Assembly (NCBI RefSeq): GCF_016595675.1
Contig: NZ_JAENJH010000007.1
Location: 186,001-250,000, forward strand
Direction: 5' to 3'
DNA: 64,000 nucleotides
Source: Prauserella cavernicola
Lineage (GTDB): Bacteria; Actinomycetota; Actinomycetes; Mycobacteriales; Pseudonocardiaceae
The notes below the pieces were generated by a model that made no database searches, was not told the DNA's origin, and saw only the letters and a program-made list of their open reading frames with translations. A program made the translations under genes and the position numbers. The number at the start of each line of letters is the position of its first letter. Position 1 is the first letter of the stretch. This document shows, in pieces, positions 14,447 to 22,372 of the stretch.

Positions 14447-15019
14447 GTGAGCCTCAGTGGACACCGCGACGACGACCGGACCACCGAACTGGCCCTGGCG
14501 GCCGGACGTGGTGACCGGGTCGCGTTCGAGGCGTGGGTCAGGGCGACCCAGGCCGACGTCTGGCGTTTCCTGGTCCACCTCAACGGGCGCGACACCGCCG
14601 ATGACCTGACCCAGGAGACCTATCTGCGCGCGGTGAGCTCGTTGCCGCGCTTCGCAGGGCGGTCGTCGTCGCGCACCTGGCTGCTCTCCATCGCGCGCCG
14701 TGTGGTGGTCGACACCATCCGGCGCGAGACGGCGCGGCCGCGACTGGCCGAACAGGACTGGGAGAGCGTCGCCGAGCAGGCGCCGTCCGGCCGCCGGGGC
14801 GGCGTCACCGGCTTCGAGGCCGCTGTGGACACTCAGCTGCTGCTCGACGCGCTCGACCCCGAGCGCAGGGAGGCGCTGGTGCTGACCCAGGTGCTCGGCT
14901 ACTCCTACGCCGAGGCGGCCGAGATCTGCGGATGCCCCGTCGGCACCATCCGCTCCCGAGTCGCGCGGGCGCGCGACGAACTGCTGCTGGTGCTGCGGGA
15001 ACAGGGTCACGCGAGCTGA
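14447..15019 (+). CDS. ECF RNA polymerase sigma factor (SigC-like)
   Basis: A 190-residue group-4 sigma factor with region 2 (VWRFLVHLNGRDTADDLTQETYLRAVSSLPRF, about residues 42-75, binding the -10 element) and region 4 (REALVLTQVLGYSYAEAAEICGCPVGTIRSRVARARDEL, about 142-180, binding the -35). It resembles actinobacterial SigC-type factors. It is divergent from a zinc anti-sigma gene and followed by a copper-exporting ATPase. A common motif G(G/C)GAAC-N16/17-CGA(C/G) precedes the DUF5134, CopD-CtaG, anti-sigma and ATPase genes, so these form its probable regulon. The two cysteines within region 4 (EICGCP) are unusual and could be redox-sensitive. The start is GTG, probably leaderless. Confidence 0.88.
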   Translation: MSLSGHRDDDRTTELALAAGRGDRVAFEAWVRATQADVWRFLVHLNGRDTADDLTQETYLRAVSSLPRFAGRSSSRTWLLSIARRVVVDTIRRETARPRLAEQDWESVAEQAPSGRRGGVTGFEAAVDTQLLLDALDPERREALVLTQVLGYSYAEAAEICGCPVGTIRSRVARARDELLLVLREQGHAS

Positions 15020-15058
15020 CCCGGCTCCGCCACACACCGGACGAACCACCGGCCAGGT

Positions 15059-15086
15059 AGTCGCACGGCGCGCCGCCGGAGTTCCC
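15059..15086 (-). promoter_or_regulatory. Putative antisense ECF-type promoter
   Basis: On the minus strand GGGAACTCC, 17 bases from GGGAAC, then CGACT. It would be read toward the 3' end of the sigma gene, whose stop lies only 40 bases away. It is the mirror half of the 9-bp inverted repeat GTTCCCGGG-A-CCCGGGAAC (15081-15099). Confidence 0.35.
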
Positions 15087-15093
15087 GGGACCC

Positions 15094-15120
15094 GGGAACC
15101 TGTCGGCGAACGGGTCGAGT
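15094..15120 (+). promoter_or_regulatory. ECF-type promoter of copper ATPase gene
   Basis: GGGAAC, 16 bases, CGAGT. The -35-like element forms the right half of a perfect 9-bp inverted repeat GTTCCCGGG-A-CCCGGGAAC. The 13-base block CGGAGTTCCCGGG (15077-15089) is repeated exactly at 14411-14423 before the sigma/anti-sigma pair. Its -10 (CGAGT) and spacing are slightly less canonical than the other copies. Confidence 0.45.
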
Positions 15121-15187
15121 AGCGTGCGGTCAGTTCCTCGCCACACACCGGACGGCCACCACTGTCGATGCAGTGGACGAGGACGTG

Positions 15188-17473
15188 ATGGCGATGACCG
15201 CGACGACCGCGGCGGGGCCGGTTTCCGCCGGCGACCAGCAGGACGAGCAGACCACGCGCACGGTCGAGCTCACCGTGACGGGCATGACCTGTGCGGCGTG
15301 CTCGGCGCGGGTCCAGCGTGGACTCAACAAACTTCCCGGCGTGAGCGCGTCGGTCAACTACGCGACCGAGCGCGCGATCGTCGAGCTCACCGGCGAGAGC
15401 GGCACCACCGCGGTGCTGGACCGGGTCGCCAAGCTCGGCTACTCGGCCTCGGTGCGCGGTGGCGAGGACGACGACACCGGTGCCGAGCGGGTCCGTGATC
15501 TGCGCCGCCGGCTGGTGGTCGCCGCCCTGCTCGCGCTGCCGCTCGGGAACCTGTCGATCAGCCTCGCCCTCGTGCCGTCGCTGCGGTTTCCCGGCTGGCA
15601 GGCGTTGTGCGTACTGCTCGCCGTGCCGGTGGTGTTCTGGTCGGCGCTGCCGTTCCACCGCGCCGCGTGGCGCGGGCTGCGGCACGGCTCGGCGAGCATG
15701 GACACGCTGGTCTCGCTCGGGGTGCTCGCGTCGTTCTGCTGGTCGGTGGCCGCGATGGTGGCCGGGGGCACCGAGCCGGGGTACTGGTTGGGGTTCGGCC
15801 CGACCCCGCCCGGTGCGGACGCGATCTACCTCGACGTCGCCGCGGGGGTGACCACGTTCCTGCTCGCGGGCCGGTACTTCGAGAGCCGGTCGCGGCGCGG
15901 TGCCACCGCGTTGCTGCGCGAGCTCGACGACCTGGCCGCCAAGGACGCGCGCGTGCTGCGCGACGGTGAGCAGCGGCTGGTTCCCGTCGGGGCGCTGGTG
16001 GTGGGCGACGTCCTGGTCGTGCTGCCCGGCGAGGCCGTTCCCGCCGACGGCGTGGTGGAGCACGGCCGGTCCAGTGTGGACGTCAGCGCGCTGACCGGCG
16101 AGCCGGTGCCCGCCGACCTCGCGAAGGGCGACCGCGTGATCGGCGCGAGCATCAACCAGACCGGGCGGCTGCTGGTGCGCGCCACGGAGGTGGGCGCGCA
16201 CACCCAGCTGGCGCAGATGACCGCGCTCGCCGAACGGGCACAGCTGCGCAAGGCCGCCGTGCAGCGGCTGGTGGACCGGATCTGCGCGGTCTTCGTCCCC
16301 GTCGTGGTGGCGGTGTCGGTGGCGACGCTGGCCGGCTGGTTGCTGGCGGGGCAGGACCTGCGCCTTGCCGTGCAGGCCGCCGTCGCGGTGCTGATCATCG
16401 CCTGTCCGTGCGCGCTCGGCCTGGCCACGCCCACGGCCCTCATGGTCGGGGTGGGCCGCAGCGCGCAGCTCGGCATCCTCATCAAAGGCCCCGAGGCGCT
16501 GGAGGCGAGCCGCGCCGTGGACACCGTCGTGCTCGACAAGACCGGCACCCTGACGACCGGCACGATGACGGTCGTCGAGACTCACGCGGCGGACGAGGTC
16601 GGGACCGGCGAGGTGCTCCGGCTCGCCGGAGCGGTCGAGACCGGTTCCGAACACCCCATCGGGAAGGCCATCGCCGAGCGGGCGCGCGACGAACTCGGCG
16701 ACCTGCCCTCGCCTGAGGACTTCACCGCGGTGCCCGGTTTCGGCGCGCACGCGGACGTGGACGGCGTGCGCGTGGTCGTCGGCAACGAGCGGCTGCTCGC
16801 CGAGCGGGACATCCCGGTGCCGCCCGAGCTGGCCGAGCGTCTCCGGCGGGCGCAGAGCCGGGCCGCGACGGCCGTCGTCGTCGCCGTGGACGGCAGGGCG
16901 ATCGGCGTGCTCGTGCTGCGCGACCAGCTCAAGCCCTCGGCGTCCGCCGCCGTCGCAACCCTGCGGGAGATGGGGTTGCGCACGGTGCTGCTGACCGGCG
17001 ACACCGAGGCCGCCGCGCGCACGGTCGCCGGCGAGCTCGGCATCGACGAGGTGCTCGCCGGAGTCCTGCCCGCGGACAAGGCGCGGACCATCGACCGGTT
17101 GCGTGAGAACGGGGCCAGGGTCGCGATGGTCGGCGACGGCATCAACGACGGTCCCGCGTTGGCCGGGGCGGATCTGGGCATGGCCATCGCCAGGGGCAGC
17201 GACATCGCGGTGCGCTCGGCGGACATGGTGCTGGTGCGGGAGGACCTGCGGGTCGTGCCCGACGCGATCCGGCTCGCGAACCGCACCCTCACCACGATCC
17301 GCGGCAACCTGGCCTGGGCGTTCGGCTACAACGTCGCCGCCATCCCGCTGGCCGCGGCGGGCGCGCTCAATCCGCTCATCGCCGGCGCCGCCATGTCGTT
17401 GTCATCGGTGCTGGTCGTCTCCAACAGCCTGCGGCTGCGTTCCTACGAACCGGGGGAGCCCGCGCGCCGCTGA
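15188..17473 (+). CDS. copA: Copper-exporting P1B-type ATPase
   Basis: About 761 residues. One N-terminal heavy-metal-associated domain carries GMTCAACSAR, and eight transmembrane segments are expected. The membrane metal site is Cys-Pro-Cys in IACPCALGLATPTALMVG. The phosphorylation loop is DKTGTLT, the nucleotide-domain signature is SEHPIGKA, and the hinge is GDGINDGPAL. The final helices carry the YN and MxxSS pattern typical of Cu(I) pumps. It exports Cu(I) from the cytoplasm at ATP expense. ATG 15188 is preferred because GAGGA lies just upstream; GTG 15173 is an in-frame alternative without a ribosome site. Upstream lie opposed ECF-type -35 elements. Its neighbours (sigma, anti-sigma, CtaG fusion, DsbA/VKOR) suggest an envelope copper response. 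Confidence 0.93.
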   Translation: MAMTATTAAGPVSAGDQQDEQTTRTVELTVTGMTCAACSARVQRGLNKLPGVSASVNYATERAIVELTGESGTTAVLDRVAKLGYSASVRGGEDDDTGAERVRDLRRRLVVAALLALPLGNLSISLALVPSLRFPGWQALCVLLAVPVVFWSALPFHRAAWRGLRHGSASMDTLVSLGVLASFCWSVAAMVAGGTEPGYWLGFGPTPPGADAIYLDVAAGVTTFLLAGRYFESRSRRGATALLRELDDLAAKDARVLRDGEQRLVPVGALVVGDVLVVLPGEAVPADGVVEHGRSSVDVSALTGEPVPADLAKGDRVIGASINQTGRLLVRATEVGAHTQLAQMTALAERAQLRKAAVQRLVDRICAVFVPVVVAVSVATLAGWLLAGQDLRLAVQAAVAVLIIACPCALGLATPTALMVGVGRSAQLGILIKGPEALEASRAVDTVVLDKTGTLTTGTMTVVETHAADEVGTGEVLRLAGAVETGSEHPIGKAIAERARDELGDLPSPEDFTAVPGFGAHADVDGVRVVVGNERLLAERDIPVPPELAERLRRAQSRAATAVVVAVDGRAIGVLVLRDQLKPSASAAVATLREMGLRTVLLTGDTEAAARTVAGELGIDEVLAGVLPADKARTIDRLRENGARVAMVGDGINDGPALAGADLGMAIARGSDIAVRSADMVLVREDLRVVPDAIRLANRTLTTIRGNLAWAFGYNVAAIPLAAAGALNPLIAGAAMSLSSVLVVSNSLRLRSYEPGEPARR

Positions 17474-17527
17474 GGGCTACACTCGCCGCTCTGCTGCTCG
17501 ACCGTACTGACACCGGGAGGGTGAGCC

Positions 17528-17962
17528 GTGGGGGACCGATGGTTGACCGTGGCGAGACTGACCAACGCGCAGTGGTTCGCCGTGAGTGTGTTCGAAGCGG
17601 TCATCGACCTGCCCGGCCGGATCTCCCGTGAGCCAGGTTCAGGGGCGTTCGGTGAGGGCAGCCCCGCTCGCTACCACGTGCCGACGGCTCCGCTCATCCT
17701 CGGCGCGGCGGTCGGCGCCGCGGTCACGGCGCCGGCGAGCGAGCGGACGCCGCTCGTGGTGAGCGCGGCCTGCACGGGGGTGTCGGCAGCGGTGACGGTG
17801 CACCTCGTGCGCACGGTCAACGTCCCGTTGCTGACGGGCGCCGCGCCCGAGCGCTCCCGCCAGGGCCTGATCGACCGGTGGCACGCGCTCAACAAGGTGC
17901 GCCTGGTGCTGCTGGCCGGAGCCGGAGTGGCACTCGAGGTCGCTGCCCGCCGGAGGCGCTGA
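17528..17962 (+). CDS. DUF1772-like small membrane protein
   Basis: A 144-residue protein with about four hydrophobic segments and the family-like C-terminal pattern IDRWHALNKVRLVLLAGAGVALE, resembling DUF1772 (anthrone-oxygenase-type) membrane proteins. GTG 17528 follows GGGAGGGTGAGCC, a good ribosome site. It is transcribed in the same direction as the copper ATPase, 54 bp downstream, so it may be co-transcribed. No catalytic residue set can be assigned and its function is unknown. Confidence 0.6.
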   Translation: MGDRWLTVARLTNAQWFAVSVFEAVIDLPGRISREPGSGAFGEGSPARYHVPTAPLILGAAVGAAVTAPASERTPLVVSAACTGVSAAVTVHLVRTVNVPLLTGAAPERSRQGLIDRWHALNKVRLVLLAGAGVALEVAARRRR

Positions 17963-18018
17963 CCCGCTCTTTCTGCCTCGCTGACCAGCAGTTTCCTGCT
18001 GTCAGTCGATCAGGTGAC

Positions 18019-18065
18019 TTGCGAGTCTTGCTTGACCAAGCTACGTTTTGCTCATGCAAGCAAAA
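18019..18065 (+). promoter_or_regulatory. TetR promoter with nested operators, leaderless
   Basis: TTGCGA (18019) and TACGTT (18042) are separated by 17 bases, and the ATG at 18054 starts 6 bases after the -10, so the message should be leaderless. GCTTG-AC-CAAGC (18030-18041) lies in the spacer. A second inverted repeat, TTTTGCT-N6-AGCAAAA (18046-18065), spans the start codon. Both are candidate autoregulatory TetR sites. Confidence 0.5.
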
Positions 18066-18641
18066 ACCTTCACGGAGTCGGCTCGCCGGGCGCAGATCGT
18101 CGCGGCGGCTATCGAGACGATCGCGGAGGAGGGCTACGCCAAGGCCTCGTTCACCAAGATCGCCGCACGCGCCGGGCTGTCGAGCACGGGGCTGATCTCC
18201 TATCACTTCGCCAACAAGCGCGAGCTCGTCGAGCAGGTCGTGACCGCGGTGTACTCCGAGCTCGGGCGGGCCCTGACCGAGCGGGTGGACGCGCAGTCGA
18301 GTGCCTCCGCCGCGTTGCGCGCCTACATCGAGAGCAACGTCGAGTTCGCCTCGGCGCACGCGCTCCAGATGCGGGCACTGCTGAACATCTTCATCAGCGG
18401 TGACCTCGACTACGACGAGGACTCCGAGCGCGACGTCGTGTCGCCCGTGGAACGGATCCTGCGCTGGGGCCAGGACACCGGCGAGTTCCGCGACTTCAAC
18501 GTCCGGGTCATGGCCACCACCATCCAGCGTTCCGTGGAAGGTCCGACGTTCCTGCTCGCCCGCGATCCCGACCTCGACACGACGGAGTACGCGGCGGAGC
18601 TGGTGCGCCTGTTCGAGCTCGCCACCGGGAGCACGTCGTGA
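18054..18641 (+). CDS. TetR-family transcriptional regulator
   Basis: A 195-residue repressor with an N-terminal helix-turn-helix (IVAAAIETIAEEGYAKASFTKIAARAGLSSTGLISYHFANKRELVEQVV, about residues 14-62) and a ligand-binding C-terminal core. ATG 18054 is chosen over a TTG two codons upstream because the -10 geometry makes it leaderless. It is the first gene of an overlapping operon with a VC0807-family membrane protein and a carboxylesterase. It probably represses that operon through the palindromes in its promoter. The ligand could be a lipophilic ester or drug-like molecule, which is inference from the esterase partner. Confidence 0.9.
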   Translation: MQAKTFTESARRAQIVAAAIETIAEEGYAKASFTKIAARAGLSSTGLISYHFANKRELVEQVVTAVYSELGRALTERVDAQSSASAALRAYIESNVEFASAHALQMRALLNIFISGDLDYDEDSERDVVSPVERILRWGQDTGEFRDFNVRVMATTIQRSVEGPTFLLARDPDLDTTEYAAELVRLFELATGSTS

Positions 18642-19339
18642 GCGCCCGCGCCACCGGGACGGGTGGCCACCTGGGCATGCTGCTGTTCGATCTCGTCGTG
18701 CCGATCGTGGGGTTCTACGTGCTGCGGGCGCTCGGCGTCGAGCCGGTGCTCGCGCTGATCCTCGCCGGGGTTCCGACCATCGTCCACTTCGGATACCGCG
18801 CGATCGCGAAACGCAAGCTCGACGCGCTCGGGATCTTCGTGCTCGTGGTGCTGGCCGGCAGCGTCGCGCTGTCGTTCGTCACCGGCAGCGCGCGGTTCCT
18901 GCTCGCGAGGGAGGGCTGGTTCACCGGCGTCATCGGCATCGGTTTCCTCGCCACTCTGTGGACGGCGCGGCCGCTGGCGTTCCGCATGGCGCGCGGGATG
19001 CTGGAGCACTCGACGCTCGCGGCCACGCTGCGGCCCGACACGTGGGACGCCCGCTGGGAGGGTTCGGCCCGGTTCCGCCGTACGTGGCGCGTGGCCACCG
19101 TGCTCTGGGGCGTCGGGCTGCTCGCCGACGCGGTGGCCAGGGTCGTGATGGCCTACACGCTGCCGACCGACACGGTCCCCGCGCTCGGGGGAGTGCTGTG
19201 GGCGGTCACGTTCGTCCTGTTGCAGGTCGTCCAGCACCTGTACTTCACCAAGGTCGGTCTCTGGCGCTCGCTGCGGGAGGACCCGGAGTTCGCCGCGGGC
19301 GGCCTCCCCGCGACGCGATCCGGAGGTGCGCACTCATGA
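18638..19339 (+). CDS. VC0807-family membrane protein
   Basis: A 233-residue polytopic membrane protein (about five to six helices) of the VC0807 family, which lacks a defined function and is often encoded beside TetR regulators. The GTG at 18638 overlaps the TetR stop (GTGA) and its own stop overlaps the next ATG (ATGA), so it is translationally coupled on both sides. Conserved-looking features are FDLVVPIVGFYVLRALGVEP at the N-terminus and the charged loop KRKLDALG after helix 2. A transport or efflux role linked to the regulator's ligand is possible but unproven. Confidence 0.7.
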   Translation: MSARATGTGGHLGMLLFDLVVPIVGFYVLRALGVEPVLALILAGVPTIVHFGYRAIAKRKLDALGIFVLVVLAGSVALSFVTGSARFLLAREGWFTGVIGIGFLATLWTARPLAFRMARGMLEHSTLAATLRPDTWDARWEGSARFRRTWRVATVLWGVGLLADAVARVVMAYTLPTDTVPALGGVLWAVTFVLLQVVQHLYFTKVGLWRSLREDPEFAAGGLPATRSGGAHS

Positions 19340-20868
19340 CCCGACGCGACTCCGGTACGTCGTGGCCAGACATCGCGGCCCAGGAGGCGGGCGACCCGCT
19401 GGTGGTGGAACTCTGCACCGGCCCGGTCCGCGGAGCCGACACCGGCACCGCGCACACCTTCACCGGCATCCCCTACGCCGCGCCGCCGGTCGGCCCGCTG
19501 CGCTGGCGGGACCCGCAGCCCGTCGCACCGTGGGACGACGTCGTCGAGGCGACCACGCCAGGCAGCCTGTGCCCGCAGCTGGGTCCCTTCGGGGAAGGCG
19601 CTTCGGAGGACTGCCTGTTCCTCAACGTCACCGCGCCGCGCGAGCGCACCGGCGCGCTGCCGGTGCTGGTGTGGCTGCACGGAGGCGGCTACACGGTCGA
19701 CGGCGGTAGCCTCTACGACGCCCAGCGGCTGGCCGCACAGGGTGACGTCATCGTGGTGACGGTCAACTACCGCCTCGGCATCTTCGGCTACTTCGGACAC
19801 CCGGGCCTGCCCGGCTCCGGCAACTTCGGGCTGGCCGACCAGCTCGCGAGCCTGCGCTGGGTGCGGCGCAACGCGGCCGCGTTCGGCGGCGATCCCGGCA
19901 ACGTCACGCTGTTCGGCCAGTCCGCGGGAGCGATGAGCGCTTCGGCACTGCTGACCAGCCCCGCGGCGGCAGGCCTGTTCCACAAGGTCATCCTGCAGTC
20001 CGGTCCCGGGCTGCTCCACTGGGGTGAGGGCGTGATGTTCCCGAACTCGCCCGCCCACACGCCCTACGCCTCGCGCGCGACCGTCGACGCCACGGGTGTG
20101 CGCGTCGCGGCCGCGCTCGGGTGCCGGGGTTCCGATGCCGTCGAGCTCCTGCGGCACATACCGGTGAGCGACCTGCTCGAGCACACCGGCGAGTTCGCCA
20201 ACCACCTCGCCTACGGCACCCCGCTGCTGCCACGCGACCCGGCGGAGGCGCTGCGCCGTCGCGAGTTCCACCGGGTGCCGGTGATCTCCGGCGGCACGCG
20301 CGACGAGATGCGCCCGTTCATCGGCGGCGCGAGCCTGCTGGAGCCGATCACTGGCGCCCGCTACCCCGAACTGCTGCGCCACTCCTTCGGTGACGACGCC
20401 GACCGGGTGGCCACGCGCTATCCCCTGGAGGACTACGAGTCCGCCGCGATGGCCTGGGCGACGGTCACCACCGACGCCTCGTGGGCGCGGGACACGGCGG
20501 CGGCCAACCGGCTGCTGGCCAGGCACTGCCCGGTCTACGCCTACGAGTTCGCCGATCGCACCGCCCCGAACGTCAACGGCATGGAGATCGCCGGGCTGCC
20601 GATGGGTGCCGCCCACGCCTCCGAGCTGCCGTACCTGTTCGACCTGCTCGGCCACGACTTACTGACACCGCAACAGCACCAGCTCGGCGACACGATGATC
20701 GCCCACTGGACGACCTTCGCCCGCACCGGCGACCCCAACGGGCCGGGCAACCCGGACTGGCCCCGGTTCGACCACACCGGTCGGGTGCTGCAGTTCGCCC
20801 CCGGGGCGGTCCACCCGGTCGACCACCGCGCCCGGCACCAGTGCGACTTCTGGGACCGGCTTCGGTGA
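19336..20868 (+). CDS. Type-B carboxylesterase/lipase
   Basis: A 510-residue alpha/beta hydrolase of the carboxylesterase type-B family. The N-terminal block FTGIPYAAPPVGPLRWRDPQP, the EDCLFLNVTAP motif, the oxyanion HGGGY and the nucleophile elbow GQSAGAM are all present. The C-terminal His lies in GAAHASELPYLFDLLG. No signal peptide is visible, so it is likely cytoplasmic. It hydrolyses carboxylic esters (p-nitrobenzyl-esterase-like). ATG 19336 overlaps the previous stop; the longer upstream frame is a shadow of the TetR and VC0807 genes. Control by the first-gene TetR repressor is expected. It ends one base before the convergent DUF418 gene. Confidence 0.92.
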   Translation: MTRRDSGTSWPDIAAQEAGDPLVVELCTGPVRGADTGTAHTFTGIPYAAPPVGPLRWRDPQPVAPWDDVVEATTPGSLCPQLGPFGEGASEDCLFLNVTAPRERTGALPVLVWLHGGGYTVDGGSLYDAQRLAAQGDVIVVTVNYRLGIFGYFGHPGLPGSGNFGLADQLASLRWVRRNAAAFGGDPGNVTLFGQSAGAMSASALLTSPAAAGLFHKVILQSGPGLLHWGEGVMFPNSPAHTPYASRATVDATGVRVAAALGCRGSDAVELLRHIPVSDLLEHTGEFANHLAYGTPLLPRDPAEALRRREFHRVPVISGGTRDEMRPFIGGASLLEPITGARYPELLRHSFGDDADRVATRYPLEDYESAAMAWATVTTDASWARDTAAANRLLARHCPVYAYEFADRTAPNVNGMEIAGLPMGAAHASELPYLFDLLGHDLLTPQQHQLGDTMIAHWTTFARTGDPNGPGNPDWPRFDHTGRVLQFAPGAVHPVDHRARHQCDFWDRLR

Positions 20869-20869
20869 G

Positions 20870-21889
20870 CTAGCGACCGCTCGTGGCGGGTAGCCGGATG
20901 TCCACGAGGCTCCACCAGGTGACGCAGCGCCACGCCCACTCCAGCGGCCCGTAACGGAAGCGCGCCAGCCACCAGCGGCTCCAGATCGCCTGCACCACCA
21001 GGATCGCCGCGGCGAGCCCGAGCAGCCTCGGCCATGCCGTCGACTCCGGCAGCCCCAGCAGCGGACCGAAGGAGATGACCAGCAGTGTCGCCGTGAGGTA
21101 GTTGGTGAGGGCCATCCGGCCGAGCGCCTCCAGCGTCGGCGCACACCACCGGCCGACCCTGGTCCGTAGGAACAGCAGCAGTCCCGTGGCGTAGGCGAGT
21201 GCCATGACCAGACCGGCGACGCCGGAGGAGACGGTGAAGCCCGCGTTGAGCGGATCTTGCTCCTGCCACAGCAGAGCGGCGACCGAACCCGCGACCGCGA
21301 GCAGGAACACGCCCAGCAGGTGCGGGCCGATCCGGTGCAGGGACTCGGGGATCTCGAACAGGGCCAGTGCGAACCCGGTGATCAGCAGGCCGGGCAAGGC
21401 CGCGCCGCTGCCGGCCAGCGCGATCGGCACCACGGTCGTCACCAGCCCGACGGTCAGGGTGATCCAGCGGGGCGCCCAGCTGAGCGGCAACAGCGCCACG
21501 ATGCCGATGATCGCGTACGGCAGCAACGCCTCACCCGGTTGCAGCAGGTGGTGCGCGGCCCCCAGCGCCGCGAGCGCGACCAGTCTGCGCAGCAACAACA
21601 GCCGCGGGTGGTCCGCCTTCGCCTGCGCACGGCGGAGGAAGATGCCGAAGCCCACGCCGAACAGCAGCGAGAACAACGGGAAGAACCGCTGCTGCGCGGT
21701 CAGGTCGAGGATGTGGGGAATGAGCAGCTTCTCCTGGTCCTCGGTGCTGCGCATCAGCATCAGCTGCTGGATGTTGACCAGCAGGATCCCGCCCAGTGCG
21801 AATCCACGCAGCGCGTCGAGCTGGCCGATGCGCGGACCCGAACTCGACGTCGGAGCCCCGGGCCTCTCTGCCACCGCGGCAGCGGTCAT
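20870..21889 (-). CDS. DUF418 family membrane protein
   Basis: A 339-residue polytopic membrane protein. It has the N-terminal heparan-acetyltransferase-like segment RIGQLDALRGFALGGILLVNI and a C-terminal DUF418 block (GRMALTNYLTATLLV, GPLEWAWRCVTWW). Members are common in actinobacteria and bacilli and have no established function; an acyltransferase-like relation is suggested by the N-terminal motif. ATG 21889 lies 31 bp downstream of the palindrome TAGTGATCACTA, a probable repressor site. No regulator gene is adjacent on this strand. Confidence 0.85.
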   Translation of the reverse strand: MTAAAVAERPGAPTSSSGPRIGQLDALRGFALGGILLVNIQQLMLMRSTEDQEKLLIPHILDLTAQQRFFPLFSLLFGVGFGIFLRRAQAKADHPRLLLLRRLVALAALGAAHHLLQPGEALLPYAIIGIVALLPLSWAPRWITLTVGLVTTVVPIALAGSGAALPGLLITGFALALFEIPESLHRIGPHLLGVFLLAVAGSVAALLWQEQDPLNAGFTVSSGVAGLVMALAYATGLLLFLRTRVGRWCAPTLEALGRMALTNYLTATLLVISFGPLLGLPESTAWPRLLGLAAAILVVQAIWSRWWLARFRYGPLEWAWRCVTWWSLVDIRLPATSGR

Positions 21890-21919
21890 GTGGTGTCATT
21901 CCCTTCGGGTGCAACGATG

Positions 21920-21931
21920 TAGTGATCACTA
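21920..21931. promoter_or_regulatory. Palindromic operator upstream of DUF418 gene
   Basis: TAGTGATCACTA is a perfect 12-bp palindrome 31 bp before the DUF418 start, of a form often bound by TetR- or GntR-type repressors. Its regulator is not identifiable from the window. Confidence 0.5.
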
Positions 21932-21990
21932 AGGATGTCCGGGGAACGCGGCCCCGGCATCGGCCTGCCGGGCGGGACAACGAGCGACAC

Positions 21991-22008
21991 ATCGGCCGTC
22001 CGGCCGAT
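21991..22008. repeat. 18-bp inverted repeat
   Basis: ATCGGCCG-TC-CGGCCGAT in the 226-bp gap between the divergent DUF418 and small-membrane-protein genes. It may be a regulatory site or a transcript hairpin. Nothing else in the gap is recognisable. Confidence 0.4.
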
Positions 22009-22115
22009 CTGGGGCGGCCGTGTGGCCGAGGGAGCACGATCGGTCCTGCGGAGAACCGGACGAACCGTCTAGAATGGTCGTTCGCCGCACGGTCGACTCG
22101 CTGGGGAGGTCGCCG

Positions 22116-22358
22116 ATGAGTTCTGTCGTCTGGATCGCGCTCGCAGCCGCGGCGGGTGTTCTGCTGCTGTCGTTCCTGTTCGATCTTCGCGCACGCAGGC
22201 GGGGGCACCGGTTTCGTGACTCCGGGTCCATGTGGCGCGATGTCAGGGAGGTCCGCAGGGACACCAGGGCAGGCAAGACCGGTGGCTGGTTCCGCAAGGA
22301 CATCGGGTGGACGCACAACAGCCGTCGCGACGACGGCGACCACCGGGGTTTCCGGTAG
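22116..22358 (+). CDS. Small single-span membrane protein, hypothetical
   Basis: An 80-residue protein with one N-terminal transmembrane helix (SVVWIALAAAAGVLLLSFLF, residues 2-21) and a strongly basic cytoplasmic tail rich in Arg and Trp. GGGGAGGT lies 5 bases before ATG 22116. It ends just before a strong terminator. It is not recognised beyond being a short membrane-anchored protein, and the charge pattern does not indicate a function. Coding is supported by the good ribosome site and the typical GC third-position use. Confidence 0.6.
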   Translation: MSSVVWIALAAAAGVLLLSFLFDLRARRRGHRFRDSGSMWRDVREVRRDTRAGKTGGWFRKDIGWTHNSRRDDGDHRGFR

Positions 22359-22372
22359 TCCACTGAGGACGA

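Larger units (their letters stand above)
15028..15154 (+). repeat. 16-bp direct repeat flanking the CopA promoter
   Basis: CGCCACACACCGGACG occurs at 15028-15043 and identically at 15139-15154, 111 bases apart. The copies bracket the opposed GGGAAC elements of the copper-ATPase promoter. A metalloregulator site or a small duplication are both possible. Confidence 0.55.

Noticed and set aside
15124-15498. Frame starting GTG 15124 with an HHCRC segment, possible metal-binding leader before copA
   Set aside because: It runs in another frame inside the ATPase gene for most of its length and has no ribosome site. Only the first few codons precede copA, and the His/Cys run is likely incidental.
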